A stretch of 64,000 bases of DNA from Geminicoccaceae bacterium (lineage in GTDB: Bacteria > Pseudomonadota > Alphaproteobacteria > Geminicoccales > Geminicoccaceae). Location of the stretch: contig AP024683.1 of NCBI GenBank assembly GCA_025999455.1, positions 3,288,451-3,352,450 on the forward strand, in the 5' to 3' direction. The number at the start of each line of letters is the position of its first letter. The first letter of the stretch is position 1. Made by a program: the position numbers and the translations under genes. The notes beneath the pieces are model-generated. The model had not been told where the DNA came from and did not search any database. It saw nothing but the letters and a program-made list of their open reading frames with translations. Shown one piece after another: positions 17,712 to 27,056 of this stretch.

Positions 17712-19028
17712 TCAGCTGCTCAGCGCGCGCGGCAGCCAGAGGGCGAGGTCGGGGAAGAGGATCACGAGGCCGATCGCGATCCCCTGGAGGACCATGAAGG
17801 GCCAGACCGCGGCGTAGATCTCCTGCAGGCTGATCTCGGGCGGTGCCACGCCTTTGAGGTAGAAGCAGGCCGGCCCGAAGGGCGGGGAGAGATAGCTGAT
17901 CTGCATGTTGAGGCAGAAGAGCACGCCGAACCAGACCTTGTCGTAGCCCAAGCTCTCGATGATCGGCACGAAGACCGGCATGGTCAACAACAACACGCCG
18001 ATCCAATCGATGAAGCAGCCCATGACGGCGAGGATCACCATCATGAGCACGACGACGACCCAGGGCTCGTAGGGCAGATAGCCGATCGTGGCGCGCATCC
18101 AGGCGATCCCGCCCATGAGATTGTAGACACCGATCGAGGCGGTGGCGCCGAAGGTGAGCCAGAGGAGGAGCCCGCAGGCCGCCATGGTCTGGAGCGAGGC
18201 GTCGCGGAGCATCGCCCAGGAGAGCTCGCCGCGGAGCCAGGCGGCGAGGATCACGCCGAGCACGCCCATGGCCGCCGCCTCGGTGACCGCCGCGAGCCCG
18301 AGATAGATCGTGCCGAGCACCGAAAAGGCGATGCCGAGGGGCAGGACGAGGCTTTTCAGCATCAGGAGTTTTTCGGCGAGCGGCATCGCCCGTTCGGCTT
18401 CGGGCAGAGGCGGGCCCAGCGCCGGGTTCAGGACACAGCGGCCGGCCACGTAGAGGACGTAGAGGCCGGCCAAAAGCAGCCCCGGCACGATCACGGCGAG
18501 GAAGAGATCGCCGATCGAGACGTTGGCGGTGAGGCCGTAGAAGACGAGGACGATCGAGGGTGGGATCATCGTGCCGAGCGAGCCGCCGCCGCAGACGATC
18601 CCGATCGCGAGCTTCTTGTCGTAGCCGAGGCGGAGCATCTGCGGCAGGGCCACGAGGCCCAAGAGGATCACCTCGCCGCCGATGATCCCGGTCGTGGCGG
18701 CCATGAGGACCGCCGCCACGAGCGTCATGATGCCGACCCCGCCCGGCATCCGCCCGGCCCAGACGCTCATCGCCCGGTAGAGGTCGCGGGCCACCCCGCT
18801 CCGGTCCATGATGGTCGCCATCAAGAGGAACATCGGCACGGACAGGAGCACGTAGTTCGTGACGAAGCCGTAGATCCGGCTCGAGATCAAAAGGAGGGCG
18901 TCGAAGCCGAAGAAGCCGAGCGTGAAGCCCACGCCCACCGCCCCGAGCGCGAAGGCCATCGGCATGCCGATGGCGAGGAGCAGGGCGAGGGCCCCCACCA
19001 TCGCGAACGTGGCGAGCTCGATGCTCAT
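17712..19028 (-). CDS. TRAP transporter large permease (DctM), second system
   Basis: A 438-residue polytopic permease, the standard DctM length, with the segments LSVPMFLLMATIMDRSG, TTGIIGGEVILLG, GTMIPPSIVLVFYGL and the C-terminal NMQISYLSPPFGPACFYL. It overlaps the upstream small permease by four bases. Clearly distinct from the 523-residue DctM in the hut operon, so the two transporters are not recent duplicates. Confidence 0.93.
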   Translation of the reverse strand: MSIELATFAMVGALALLLAIGMPMAFALGAVGVGFTLGFFGFDALLLISSRIYGFVTNYVLLSVPMFLLMATIMDRSGVARDLYRAMSVWAGRMPGGVGIMTLVAAVLMAATTGIIGGEVILLGLVALPQMLRLGYDKKLAIGIVCGGGSLGTMIPPSIVLVFYGLTANVSIGDLFLAVIVPGLLLAGLYVLYVAGRCVLNPALGPPLPEAERAMPLAEKLLMLKSLVLPLGIAFSVLGTIYLGLAAVTEAAAMGVLGVILAAWLRGELSWAMLRDASLQTMAACGLLLWLTFGATASIGVYNLMGGIAWMRATIGYLPYEPWVVVVLMMVILAVMGCFIDWIGVLLLTMPVFVPIIESLGYDKVWFGVLFCLNMQISYLSPPFGPACFYLKGVAPPEISLQEIYAAVWPFMVLQGIAIGLVILFPDLALWLPRALSS

Positions 19029-19612
19029 GCGGCCGGCCGACCGCGCTGCGGGCCGCGCACGAGCTCGACCGAGTGGGCCACGAGCTGCAGGAGGAGTAGA
19101 GCGGAGCCCAAGAAGAAAGCGGTGCGGATCACGACCGGCATGGGGAAGTTCCAGGCGTGGCCGCTCATCTCCCAGATCGTGATCGATTCGAGCGCTTGGA
19201 CGCCGGTGAACCAGGTCAGGACGGCCACGTAGAAGATCGCGAGGAGGTGGCTCACGAGATCGCAGAGCCAGCGGGCCCGGGCCGGCAGGAGGTCGTAGAT
19301 CGGGGTGATGCGGATGTGCTCGCGCCGCGCCTGGGCGTAGGCCCCGCCCAAAAGGAAGCCGATCACGCAGAGCATGGTCGTGAGATCGTGCACCCAGATC
19401 GTGGGTGCGGCGAGGAGCGAGGAGGCGAGCACTTCCCAGCCCGTGAGCAGGGCGGAGAGGAGGAAGACCCAGGCGAGCGTCTCGCCCGTGCGGCGCGAGA
19501 GGCGGTCGATCGGCCCTTCCGCCGGCGCGGGCGCCGCCGCTCCCCCTCCCCCGGCCGCGGCACCGCCCTTCGTGGCGGCGCGCGGCCCGCTCGGCTCTCC
19601 GCCTTCCCTCAT
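19025..19612 (-). CDS. TRAP transporter small permease (DctQ), second system
   Basis: A 195-residue small permease with four hydrophobic segments beginning at about residue 48. The first 40 residues are an unusual Gly/Ala/Pro-rich extension, so a later start is possible. IWVHDLTTMLCVIGFLLGGAYA followed by the REHIRI motif is characteristic of DctQ. It lies between the receptor and the large permease and overlaps the latter. Confidence 0.88.
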   Translation of the reverse strand: MREGGEPSGPRAATKGGAAAGGGGAAAPAPAEGPIDRLSRRTGETLAWVFLLSALLTGWEVLASSLLAAPTIWVHDLTTMLCVIGFLLGGAYAQARREHIRITPIYDLLPARARWLCDLVSHLLAIFYVAVLTWFTGVQALESITIWEMSGHAWNFPMPVVIRTAFFLGSALLLLQLVAHSVELVRGPQRGRPAA

Positions 19613-19643
19613 CGGCCGTGCCGGGCCGTCGCCCGGCCGAGGC

Positions 19644-20663
19644 TCAAAGGAGGCCGATCTTGGTCATGTAGGCGACGTAGCTGTCGTAGACCTTCTGCGC
19701 CATGGGGCTCTTCTTGCCCCACTCTTCCCAGACCGTCCGGGCCACCCGGCGCAGCTCGAGCCGTTCCTCGCGACCCCAGGAGATCAAGGTCGAGGGATCG
19801 CGCGCCGCCACCGCTTCCTCGTCGAGCTTCTCGTTGGCCTCGAGGCTGTAGCGGTTGAACTCGACCGTCTCGTCGAGCAGGACCTGCTTCAAGTCGGCCG
19901 GCAGCTTCTCCCAGATGTCGAGCTTGATCGTGACGTCGGAGGCCGGCATCGAGTGGATGCCCGGATAGATCGCGTATTTCGCGATCTTGCCGTAGCCGAG
20001 CTGGTCGTTCATGCCGAGCGAGCCCCAGTCGGTGGCCTCGATCCGGCCGCGCTCGAGGGCGGTGTAGACCTCGGTGCCGGGCAGCGTGATCACGCCCACC
20101 CCGAGCTTCGACCAGATCGCGGCACCGAGCCCCTCGGGCGCCCGCATCTTGATGCCCTTGAAGTCGCGGATGTTGCGCAAGGGCATCTTGGAGGGGATCG
20201 ATTCGGCCCCCCACAAGACCGGGCCCAGATAGAACGCGCCGAACCTGGCGTAGAGCTCGCGGGCGAGCTCGTTGCCGCCGCCCTCGTAGAACCAGCGGGT
20301 GAGCTGGTCCGGGCTCTCCCAGGCGCAGTTGAGGTCGGCCAAGAGCGCGAAGGCCGGGTCCTTGCCGACATAGTACCCCGTGCCGCCGTTCGAGCCCTGC
20401 AGGATGCCGGCGCGCACCGCATCGAGCACCTCACCCGGCGGCACGATCGCGTTCACCGGCAGCGCTTCGATCTCGATCCGCCCGCCCGAGCGCTCCTTCA
20501 CCCGCTGGGCGAAGCGCTCGAAAGCCAATTGATTGACCGTGTTCGGCTGCCAGAAGCTCTGCCACTTCCAGCGATGTTCGGCGGCCGCCCGCGCCTTCCG
20601 GTCGCCGACCAGGACGAGCGCGCAAGCCGCCGCCCCCACCGAAAAGCCCCGTCGTGTCGTCAT
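19644..20663 (-). CDS. TRAP transporter substrate-binding protein (DctP), second system
   Basis: A 339-residue periplasmic receptor with an N-terminal twin-arginine-like signal (TTRRGFSVGAAACALVLVG) cleaved before about residue 28. Family signatures are IKMRAPEGLGAAIWSKLGV, then the ALERGRIEATDW segment with the ligand-contact region. It lies 39 bases after the dioxygenase gene, so the four genes are likely co-transcribed. The family binds carboxylates, so an amino or oxo acid ligand is reasonable. The identity is unknown. Confidence 0.92.
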   Translation of the reverse strand: MTTRRGFSVGAAACALVLVGDRKARAAAEHRWKWQSFWQPNTVNQLAFERFAQRVKERSGGRIEIEALPVNAIVPPGEVLDAVRAGILQGSNGGTGYYVGKDPAFALLADLNCAWESPDQLTRWFYEGGGNELARELYARFGAFYLGPVLWGAESIPSKMPLRNIRDFKGIKMRAPEGLGAAIWSKLGVGVITLPGTEVYTALERGRIEATDWGSLGMNDQLGYGKIAKYAIYPGIHSMPASDVTIKLDIWEKLPADLKQVLLDETVEFNRYSLEANEKLDEEAVAARDPSTLISWGREERLELRRVARTVWEEWGKKSPMAQKVYDSYVAYMTKIGLL

Positions 20664-20702
20664 CTCTGCCTCCCTTTTTTCTTCTTCGGGAACCGGTCGG
20701 GT

Positions 20703-21548
20703 TCACATCGCGGCCGGGCGCTCCTCGACTTTGCCCGTGCCGCGGAACAGCACCCGGTTCAGCCGATCCATCACCTCCTGGTAGTGGGCGCGGGCCGCCG
20801 GGTCGAGGTCGGCCTTCGGCCGCTCCTCCGGCTCGAAATGGCCGTAGCGGTCGACGCCGCGCACGAGCGTGGCGCTGTCGGTGCGGCCGACCACCTGGCG
20901 GACGTAGGTCGGCACGTAGCGGATGACGAACCCGATCCGCCGATCGTCCGAGCGGTTCGCTTCCGAGCCGTGGACGAGCTTGACGTGGTGGAGCGACATC
21001 TCGCCGGGTGCGAGGACGTCGAACAGGACCTTCGATTCGTCGACCTCGACCTGGATCTCCTGGCCGCGCGACAGGAGGTTCTTCTCGGCGAAGGTGTCCT
21101 TGTGCGGCAGGATGTCGAGCTTGTGACTCCCCGGCCAGAACTTCATGCAGCCCGATTCGGGCGTGGCGGGCGACAGGGCCAGCCAGGCCGTGACGATGTC
21201 GGCGGGGTCGAGGCCCCAATAGGTCAAGTCCTGGTGCCACGACACGTAGGCCGGATCCTTGGCCTCCTTGTTGAAGAAGCCCGAGGACCAGCAGAGGATG
21301 TCCGGCCCGATCACGTCCTCGACCGCATCGAGGATCCTCGGGTGGCGGATCAGCTCGTCGCACCAGGTGAAGACGAGATGCGCCTTGGTGCGCAGGTATT
21401 TCTGGATGTCCGGGTCACCCGAGGCCTCGGCCGCCTCGAGCTTGCGCCGATAAGCGCGCGCCTCGGCCTCGCTCATCACCCGGATCGGGAAGACGAAGCC
21501 GTTCTCTTCGTAGAAGCGGATCTGCTCCGCGCTCAAAAGCTTGCCCAT
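20703..21548 (-). CDS. Phytanoyl-CoA dioxygenase (PhyH)-family Fe(II)/2-oxoglutarate oxygenase
   Basis: A 281-residue non-haem iron oxygenase. The facial triad is visible as His105-x-Asp107 (SWHQDLTYW) and distal His193 (LVHGSEANRS), with Arg204 positioned for 2-oxoglutarate. Because the Asp is present, hydroxylation is expected rather than the halogenation seen in HxA/HxG relatives. The segment CMKFWPGSHK is typical. The ATG at 21548 is preceded by GGAGG. As the promoter-proximal gene of an operon with a TRAP transporter, an aminotransferase and a hydrolase, it probably hydroxylates the imported molecule or an early intermediate. Confidence 0.88.
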   Translation of the reverse strand: MGKLLSAEQIRFYEENGFVFPIRVMSEAEARAYRRKLEAAEASGDPDIQKYLRTKAHLVFTWCDELIRHPRILDAVEDVIGPDILCWSSGFFNKEAKDPAYVSWHQDLTYWGLDPADIVTAWLALSPATPESGCMKFWPGSHKLDILPHKDTFAEKNLLSRGQEIQVEVDESKVLFDVLAPGEMSLHHVKLVHGSEANRSDDRRIGFVIRYVPTYVRQVVGRTDSATLVRGVDRYGHFEPEERPKADLDPAARAHYQEVMDRLNRVLFRGTGKVEERPAAM

Positions 21549-21611
21549 ACGCCAACCTCCCCGCCGCCCGAACCGGGCACCGTGCCTTTCGTCGGCGTGC
21601 GACCCGGCCGT

Positions 21612-21653
21612 CGATGACGACGTTATCATCGGTCGATCCGGCCCGCCCGACAA
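21612..21653 (-). promoter_or_regulatory. Promoter overlapped by a 20-bp palindrome, dioxygenase-TRAP operon
   Basis: On the minus strand TTGTCG (21653-21648) and GATGAT (21630-21625) are 17 bases apart, a plausible sigma-70 pair, with an untranslated leader of about 70 bases to the ATG at 21548. The -10 lies inside an imperfect palindrome CGATGACGACGTTATCATCG (21612-21631; 16 of 20 positions symmetric), a likely operator for a repressor that is not encoded next to it. The remaining gap (21549-21807) has an AT-rich patch at 21751-21777, before the divergent gene, with no clear second promoter. Confidence 0.5.
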
Positions 21654-21807
21654 CCTCCCCGCCCGCATGGCCCGGCCGCACCGCGCACGGATCGGACACC
21701 CTGGCGCCGGTCGATCGAGCACCGCCGCACCGATCGCCGCCTTCCCCTCGACATTTGAACATTTTCCTATTACGAAAGGCAGGCAATCGCCGCCCTCGGA
21801 GCCCACC

Positions 21808-23235
21808 ATGCCCGAGCCCCTCCCCCGCCGACCCCGCTCCCCCGCTCAGATCGCCGCCGCCCGCGCCAACGGCGCCCGCTCGCGTGGGCCGCGCACGCCC
21901 GAAGGCAAGGCACGGTCCTCGCAGAACGCGCTCGTCCACGGCTTCGCCGCCACCGTCCACCTCCTGACCCCGGGCGAGGACCCGGCCGAGCTCGAGCGCC
22001 TGCGCGACACGTTCCTCACCGCCTACGCCCCCGATCGGCCGGGCCGGGCGCTCCTCGTCGAGCGGCTCGTCGCCGCCGCCTGGAAATTGCGCCGCGCCGA
22101 ACGGCTCGAGGCCGCCCTCCACCGCCTCGCCCCGCGCGCCGCCCCCGGCCGGCTCGACCCCGACCCGGGCCTGCCCGCGGCCCTCACCCGCCACGCCGAG
22201 TACGACCTTCTCCTGCGCTACCAGAGCCGCCTCGAAGGTTTCTTGTTGCGCGCACTCCGGCTGCTCGAGACGCCGCCCGGCGAGCCGGTCGGAACGGCGC
22301 CGTCCGTGGTCGAACGCGAAGCCGCGCCGGCCGACCCACCGCCCGAACCGGACGCCGAGGCGAGCCCGACGCCGCCATACGCGATCGACGCGGTCGAGGG
22401 AGACGGCCCGAAAATCGAGGTGCGGCGCGATCCGGCCGACGTCGCGGCCGCCGATGCCCCGGGCGGATCCGAGGTCTCGGCCGCGGACGACGCCGCGGCT
22501 ACGGTGACGCCCGACCCGCCCGACAGGCCGGGTCCGGTCGAGCCCGACCGAAGCGCCGAACCGTCGACGGAAAACTTGCAGGAACTCGCACGCGCGAGCG
22601 CCGAGCGGCTGTTGCGCGACGGGCGCCCGCTCGAGGCCGCCCGTCTCGCCCGCCTGTTGCACCTGGCCGGCCGGCGGCGCGCCGAGTCGGAGACCTGCCC
22701 CGGCCCCCCCGACCCCGGTCCGATCGGACCGCTCGATCCCGCAACGGCTGCACTCTGGGAGGAGGTCGACTACCGCAACTGGGTCGTGCCGCCCGGAACG
22801 GGCCGCCGGCCGCTCGCCTCGCTCACCGCCGAATGGGTCTGCCCGGCCGACCGCTGGCGCGTGCTCGAAGAGCTCCGCTCGGTGGACGAGCCGGTCGAAA
22901 GAGCGCGCGTCCTCGCGCACTGGGCGCGCGCCGGGCTCGACCCCGGCCTCGACCATCCGGCCTATCGCGGTCTCGCCGAGCCGTCGCGAACGGAGCCGGC
23001 CGCCGCCCCGGCCGCGTCGTCCGCCGACCCGCCGCCCGAGCCCGACCCGCCGACCGGGCGCCGGGCGCTCTTCGTCCAGCTCGGCCGCGAGGCCGAAGCC
23101 TACCACGCGATCGGACGCGAGCGGTGGGCACGCGAGGCCTGGGTGCGGCACGCCCGCGAGCTCGGCGTGCCCCTGCCGCCGCACGCCGACCCGCCCGAGG
23201 GGTACGAGCGCGAGGCCCCGGCGCCGGTCGCTTGA
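21808..23235 (+). CDS. Uncharacterised protein with SRGPxTxEGK...NALxHG N-terminal motif
   Basis: A 475-residue protein of unknown function. Residues about 12-48 (AQIAAARANGARSRGPRT, then EGKARSSQNALVHGF) match a short motif that I recall from many uncharacterised bacterial proteins. Residues 50-155 form an arginine/leucine-rich helical domain, 160-260 are a Pro/Asp/Glu-rich probably disordered linker, and two helical blocks follow (about 255-300 and 310-380), with a further Pro-rich linker before a C-terminal helical block (about 415-460). No signal or membrane segment. GGAG lies eight bases before the ATG. It stands alone, divergent from the dioxygenase operon and 113 bases before argD; that gap holds nothing recognisable. 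Confidence 0.75.
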   Translation: MPEPLPRRPRSPAQIAAARANGARSRGPRTPEGKARSSQNALVHGFAATVHLLTPGEDPAELERLRDTFLTAYAPDRPGRALLVERLVAAAWKLRRAERLEAALHRLAPRAAPGRLDPDPGLPAALTRHAEYDLLLRYQSRLEGFLLRALRLLETPPGEPVGTAPSVVEREAAPADPPPEPDAEASPTPPYAIDAVEGDGPKIEVRRDPADVAAADAPGGSEVSAADDAAATVTPDPPDRPGPVEPDRSAEPSTENLQELARASAERLLRDGRPLEAARLARLLHLAGRRRAESETCPGPPDPGPIGPLDPATAALWEEVDYRNWVVPPGTGRRPLASLTAEWVCPADRWRVLEELRSVDEPVERARVLAHWARAGLDPGLDHPAYRGLAEPSRTEPAAAPAASSADPPPEPDPPTGRRALFVQLGREAEAYHAIGRERWAREAWVRHARELGVPLPPHADPPEGYEREAPAPVA

Positions 23236-23348
23236 CGTGCCGAACGAACCCGAGCCCCGTCCGGCTTGCGCTCGCCGCCGTCGGGCGCCACTGTCGCGCT
23301 CTCGCGCGCGGGCGCAGGGGCCCGCGCCGGGCAGTTCCGGGCCGAACC

Positions 23349-24533
23349 ATGCGCAACAGCAGCATCCCTTCCCTGATGCCGGTCTACAATCGGATCGATC
23401 TCGTCTTCGAGCGCGGCGAGGGGAGCTGGCTGTTCGACCGACGCGGCAAGGCCTACCTCGACTTCGGCAGCGGCATCGCCGTGACCGGCCTCGGCCATTG
23501 CCATCCGCATCTCGTGAAGGCGCTGCAGGAGCAGGCGGCCAAGCTCTGGCACGTCTCCAACCTCTACCGGATCGAGCAGCAGGAGAAGCTGGCCGACCGG
23601 CTGGTCGCCAACTCGTTCGCCGAGACGGTCTTCGTCTGCAATTCGGGCGCCGAGGCGATCGAGGGCTGCATCAAACTCGTCCGCCGCTATTGGTGGGCCA
23701 AGGGCCGGCCCGAGCGCACGAAGATCGTGACCTTCGAGGGCGCCTTCCACGGCCGCACCATGGCGGCGATCTCGGCGGCCGGGTCGAAGAAGCTCACCGA
23801 GGGCTGCGAGCCGCTCTTGCCCGGATTCGAGATCCTGCCCTTCGGCGACCACGCCGCGCTCGAGCGGGCGATCGGGCCCGAGACCGCCGCCGTGCTCGTC
23901 GAACCGATCCAGGGCGAGGGCGGCATCCGCCCGGTGCCCGCCTCCTGCCTCCAGGCGCTGCGCGAGCTCTGCGACCGGCAGGGCTGCCTGCTCGTCTTCG
24001 ACGAGGTGCAGACCGGCATGGGCCGCACCGGTAAGCTCTTCGCCCACGAAGCGTTCGGTGTGCGGCCGGATGTCGTGGCGATCGCCAAGGGCCTGGGCGG
24101 CGGCTTCCCGATCGGCGCCTTCATGGCGACCGCCGAAGCGGCTTCCGGCATGACCGCCGGCGCCCACGGCTCGACCTTCGGCGGCAATCCCTTGGCCTGC
24201 GCGGTCGCCAACGCGGTCCTCGACGTCATGCTGGCCGAGGGCTTCCTCGACCAGGTCGCCGCCAAAGGTGCCCTCTTCAAGCGGCGGGTCGAGGAGGTCG
24301 CGGCCCGGCTCGGCGGCGCGATCCAAGAGGTCCGCGGCCTCGGGCTCATGGTCGGGATCAAGACCGCGCGGCCGAACGGCGAGGTCGCGGCCGAGCTCCG
24401 GGCCGCCGGGCTCTTGACCGTGCCGGCGGCCGACAACGTGCTGCGCCTTCTCCCACCCTTGACGATCAGCGAGGCCGAGATCGAGCAGGGCTGCGCGATC
24501 CTGGCCGAGACCTTGCGGGCGAAAGCGGCATGA
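23349..24533 (+). CDS. argD: Acetylornithine/succinyldiaminopimelate aminotransferase
   Basis: A 394-residue class-III PLP aminotransferase that interconverts N-acetylglutamate semialdehyde and N-acetylornithine in arginine synthesis; many also serve lysine synthesis. It opens with [11 protein letters not shown], a hallmark of ArgD. Lys247 (AIAKGLGGG) is the PLP lysine, [12 protein letters not shown] carries the cofactor-binding Asp, and [10 protein letters not shown] the phosphate loop. The ATG at 23349 has a weak ribosome site but gives the expected N-terminus. It overlaps argF by ATGA. Confidence 0.95.
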   Translation: MRNSSIPSLMPVYNRIDLVFERGEGSWLFDRRGKAYLDFGSGIAVTGLGHCHPHLVKALQEQAAKLWHVSNLYRIEQQEKLADRLVANSFAETVFVCNSGAEAIEGCIKLVRRYWWAKGRPERTKIVTFEGAFHGRTMAAISAAGSKKLTEGCEPLLPGFEILPFGDHAALERAIGPETAAVLVEPIQGEGGIRPVPASCLQALRELCDRQGCLLVFDEVQTGMGRTGKLFAHEAFGVRPDVVAIAKGLGGGFPIGAFMATAEAASGMTAGAHGSTFGGNPLACAVANAVLDVMLAEGFLDQVAAKGALFKRRVEEVAARLGGAIQEVRGLGLMVGIKTARPNGEVAAELRAAGLLTVPAADNVLRLLPPLTISEAEIEQGCAILAETLRAKAA

Positions 24534-25426
24534 GCCGGCATTTCCTCGACCTCGACGCGCTCGAGGCGCACGAGCTCCGGGCGATCCTGGACCGCGCCAA
24601 GGCCTTCAAGGCGGGCGATCCGGCACGACCCATGGCCGGGCGGATCCTCGCCATGATCTTCGACAAGCCGAGCACGCGCACACGCGTCTCCTTCGAGGTC
24701 GCGGCCAAGAAGCTCGGCGGCGACGCGGTCGTCCTCTCCTCCCGCGACATGCAGCTCGGCCGCGGCGAGACGATCGCCGACACCGCCCGCGTCCTCTCGC
24801 GCTACGTCGACGCGATCATGATCCGCACCGACGCGCACGCGAAGCTTCTGGAGATGGCGGCCCATGCGAGCGTGCCGGTCATCAACGGCCTGACCGACGC
24901 CTCGCATCCCTGCCAGATCGTGGCCGACGTCTTGACGATCGAGGAGCGCAAGGGGCCGATCCGCGACCTCAAGCTCGCCTGGTCGGGGGACGCCAACAAC
25001 GTCGCGACCTCGTTGATCCACGCCGCGGTCCGGCTCGGCTTCCGCCTCGACCTCGCCTGCCCGCCCGAGATGGCGCCCAAGCCCGAGCTCTTGCGCTGGG
25101 TCGAGGCGCATCAGGGCCGGGTCCGGGTCATGCGCGATCCGTTCGAGGCGGTGCAGGGTGCGGACGCGGTGTTCACCGACACCTGGGTGTCGATGGGCGA
25201 CGTCGAGGTCGAGCGCCGGCACGCGCTCTTGACCCCCTACCGCATCGACCAGCGCCTCATGGCGGCGGCCAAGCCGGATGCGATCTTCCTCCATTGCCTG
25301 CCGGCGCATCGCGGCGAGGAGGTCACGGCCGAGGTGATCGACGGCCCGCAGTCGGTCGTATTCGACGAGGCCGAGAACCGCTTGCACGCCCAGAAGGCGA
25401 TCCTCGCCTGGTGCCTCGAGGCCTGA
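24530..25426 (+). CDS. argF: Ornithine carbamoyltransferase
   Basis: A 298-residue transcarbamylase joining carbamoyl phosphate and ornithine to give citrulline. The carbamoyl-phosphate loop STRTR is at residues 48-52 ([11 protein letters not shown]). The ornithine-binding segment is [10 protein letters not shown] and the C-terminal motif [11 protein letters not shown] holds the catalytic cysteine. The start overlaps argD. The argD-argF-hslO order is common in Alphaproteobacteria. argH, the last step, is found at the far end of the window. Confidence 0.96.
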   Translation: MSRHFLDLDALEAHELRAILDRAKAFKAGDPARPMAGRILAMIFDKPSTRTRVSFEVAAKKLGGDAVVLSSRDMQLGRGETIADTARVLSRYVDAIMIRTDAHAKLLEMAAHASVPVINGLTDASHPCQIVADVLTIEERKGPIRDLKLAWSGDANNVATSLIHAAVRLGFRLDLACPPEMAPKPELLRWVEAHQGRVRVMRDPFEAVQGADAVFTDTWVSMGDVEVERRHALLTPYRIDQRLMAAAKPDAIFLHCLPAHRGEEVTAEVIDGPQSVVFDEAENRLHAQKAILAWCLEA

Positions 25427-25458
25427 CGGGTGGCTTGGCGCGGGCGGTCCGATCGACC

Positions 25459-26406
25459 ATGCTGGAACGAGACCTCCCTGCGATGGCCCCGCCCATGGAC
25501 CGCGTCGAGCCTTTCCGATCCGACCTCTTGCGCCCCTTCCAGCTCGAACGTTCGGGCCTCCGGGGCCGGTTCGTGCGGCTCGGGCGCACGCTCGACCAGG
25601 TCTTGGCGGCGCACGCCTATCCCGAGCCCGTGAGCCGGCTCTTGGGTGAGCTCCTCGTGCTCGCGGGTGGGCTCGCGGGCGGGCTCAAGTTCGACGGCAT
25701 GTTCTCGCTCCAGGTCCGGGGCGACGGTCCGGTCGGCTTCATGGTCGCGGACTGCACGAACCACGGCCGGATGCGCGGCTATGCGAGCTTCGACGCTGCG
25801 GCGATCGGCGAAGCGAGCGGCGAGCGGGACCTTCTGGGTGAAGGCTTGCTCGCGCTCACGGTCGACCAGACCCGGATCGGCGGCGAACTCCAGCAAGGCA
25901 TCGTGTCGCTCGAGGGCCGCACGCTCACCGACGCGATGCTCGCCTATTTCCGTACCTCCGAGCAGATCCGCACGGCCATCAAGCTCGCGATCGGTCGCGA
26001 TCCGAGGACCGGCGGCTGGCACGGCGGAGCCATCATCCTCCAGGCCCTGCCGGCGGCACCGGGGGCGGAGGAGGAGGCGGCGCGCGAGGCCTGGCAGGAG
26101 GCGATGCTGCTCCTCGAAACCGCGACCGAGGCGGAGCTCGCCGGCCCCGAGCTCGACCCCGACACGGTCCTCTACCGGCTCTTCCACGAGACCGGCGTGC
26201 GCGTTTGGGACGCCCTGCCGCTCGAGGCCGGCTGTTCCTGCAACGAAGCGCGGGTGCGGGCGATGCTCGAGCGGTTCCCGCCGACCACACTCGCCGAGAT
26301 GCGCCTGCCCGACGGCCGCATCGAGGTCACCTGCCAGTTCTGCAACCGGGTCTACGCCTTCGACGAGGCGGCGATCGCCACCCTCCACGCCCCGCGGAGG
26401 CATTGA
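25459..26406 (+). CDS. hslO: Hsp33 redox-regulated chaperone
   Basis: A 315-residue cytoplasmic holdase that is activated when oxidising stress forms disulfides and releases zinc. The C-terminal zinc centre is complete: CSC near residue 259 and CQFC near residue 293. The N-terminal domain has the FVRLGRTLDQVL and DGPVGFMVADC segments. The ATG at 25459 is used; another in-frame ATG eight codons later is equally possible, since neither has a strong ribosome site. It lies 32 bases after argF and overlaps the following lipoprotein gene by one base (TGATG). Confidence 0.94.
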   Translation: MLERDLPAMAPPMDRVEPFRSDLLRPFQLERSGLRGRFVRLGRTLDQVLAAHAYPEPVSRLLGELLVLAGGLAGGLKFDGMFSLQVRGDGPVGFMVADCTNHGRMRGYASFDAAAIGEASGERDLLGEGLLALTVDQTRIGGELQQGIVSLEGRTLTDAMLAYFRTSEQIRTAIKLAIGRDPRTGGWHGGAIILQALPAAPGAEEEAAREAWQEAMLLLETATEAELAGPELDPDTVLYRLFHETGVRVWDALPLEAGCSCNEARVRAMLERFPPTTLAEMRLPDGRIEVTCQFCNRVYAFDEAAIATLHAPRRH

Positions 26407-27026
26407 TGGTCCGCGAGGCGACCGCAGGGACGGAGGAGACGTCGAGCGGGCTCGTGCGGCGGGCGGCCCTGGGCCTCCTCGCCGCGGGGCTCGCGGGTTG
26501 CGGCGGCAGGCTCGAGCCGGGGCGCGAGGCCTCGCCCGGTCGACCGGTGATCCGCCTCGCCGTGGGTGAGATCCTCGACGGCGACGGGCCGGCACCGCTC
26601 CCGGCCGCCAATTTCATCGACGAGCGGCGCTCGGCCGAACTCGCCCGGACGGTGCGGGAGCGGCTGCGCCAGCGGCTCGTGCCCGTGGGCGGGAGTCCGA
26701 CGGCGCGGCTCGACCTCGAGCAGGCGGCGCTCACCGAGCGGCTGGTGCCCGACCGGCAGGGCGGGGTGACCGGGCTCGTCACGCGCGAGCCGACCTTCGC
26801 CCAGGAGGGCACGGTGGCCGTGCGGATCCGGATCCTGGAGCGGGACGGGCGCGAGCTCGCCCGGGCCCGGGTCGCCGTCCAGCGCTCGCGGTCCCTGCCG
26901 GCCGGCAGTTCGGTGACCCGGCGCGAGGAGGGCGCGCGGGTCTTGGCCGCCGATCTGCTCGACCAGCTCGACGACGCGCTCGAGGTGGCGGTGCGCGACA
27001 ATCTCGGGCCCTGGCTCGCCGAGTAG
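26406..27026 (+). CDS. Putative outer-membrane or periplasmic lipoprotein
   Basis: A 206-residue protein with a lipoprotein signal: residues 15-31 are hydrophobic after an arginine pair, and LAGC places the lipidated cysteine at 32. The mature part (about 50-206) alternates strands and helices, including a segment with NFIDERRSAELARTVRERL and a C-terminal LLDQLDDALEVAVRDNLGPWL. It looks like the small ABC-type auxiliary or LPS-assembly-like lipoproteins often annotated as hypothetical in Alphaproteobacteria; I cannot name it. The ATG overlaps the hslO stop, so it belongs to that operon. Confidence 0.8.
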   Translation: MVREATAGTEETSSGLVRRAALGLLAAGLAGCGGRLEPGREASPGRPVIRLAVGEILDGDGPAPLPAANFIDERRSAELARTVRERLRQRLVPVGGSPTARLDLEQAALTERLVPDRQGGVTGLVTREPTFAQEGTVAVRIRILERDGRELARARVAVQRSRSLPAGSSVTRREEGARVLAADLLDQLDDALEVAVRDNLGPWLAE

Positions 27027-27056
27027 GCCCCCGATGGCCGTGCCGGCGGCGGGCCC

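Noticed and set aside
13535-17797. A 1420-codon open frame on the plus strand
   Set aside because: It crosses dctM, hutC and two opposite-strand genes; only a shadow of their codon bias.
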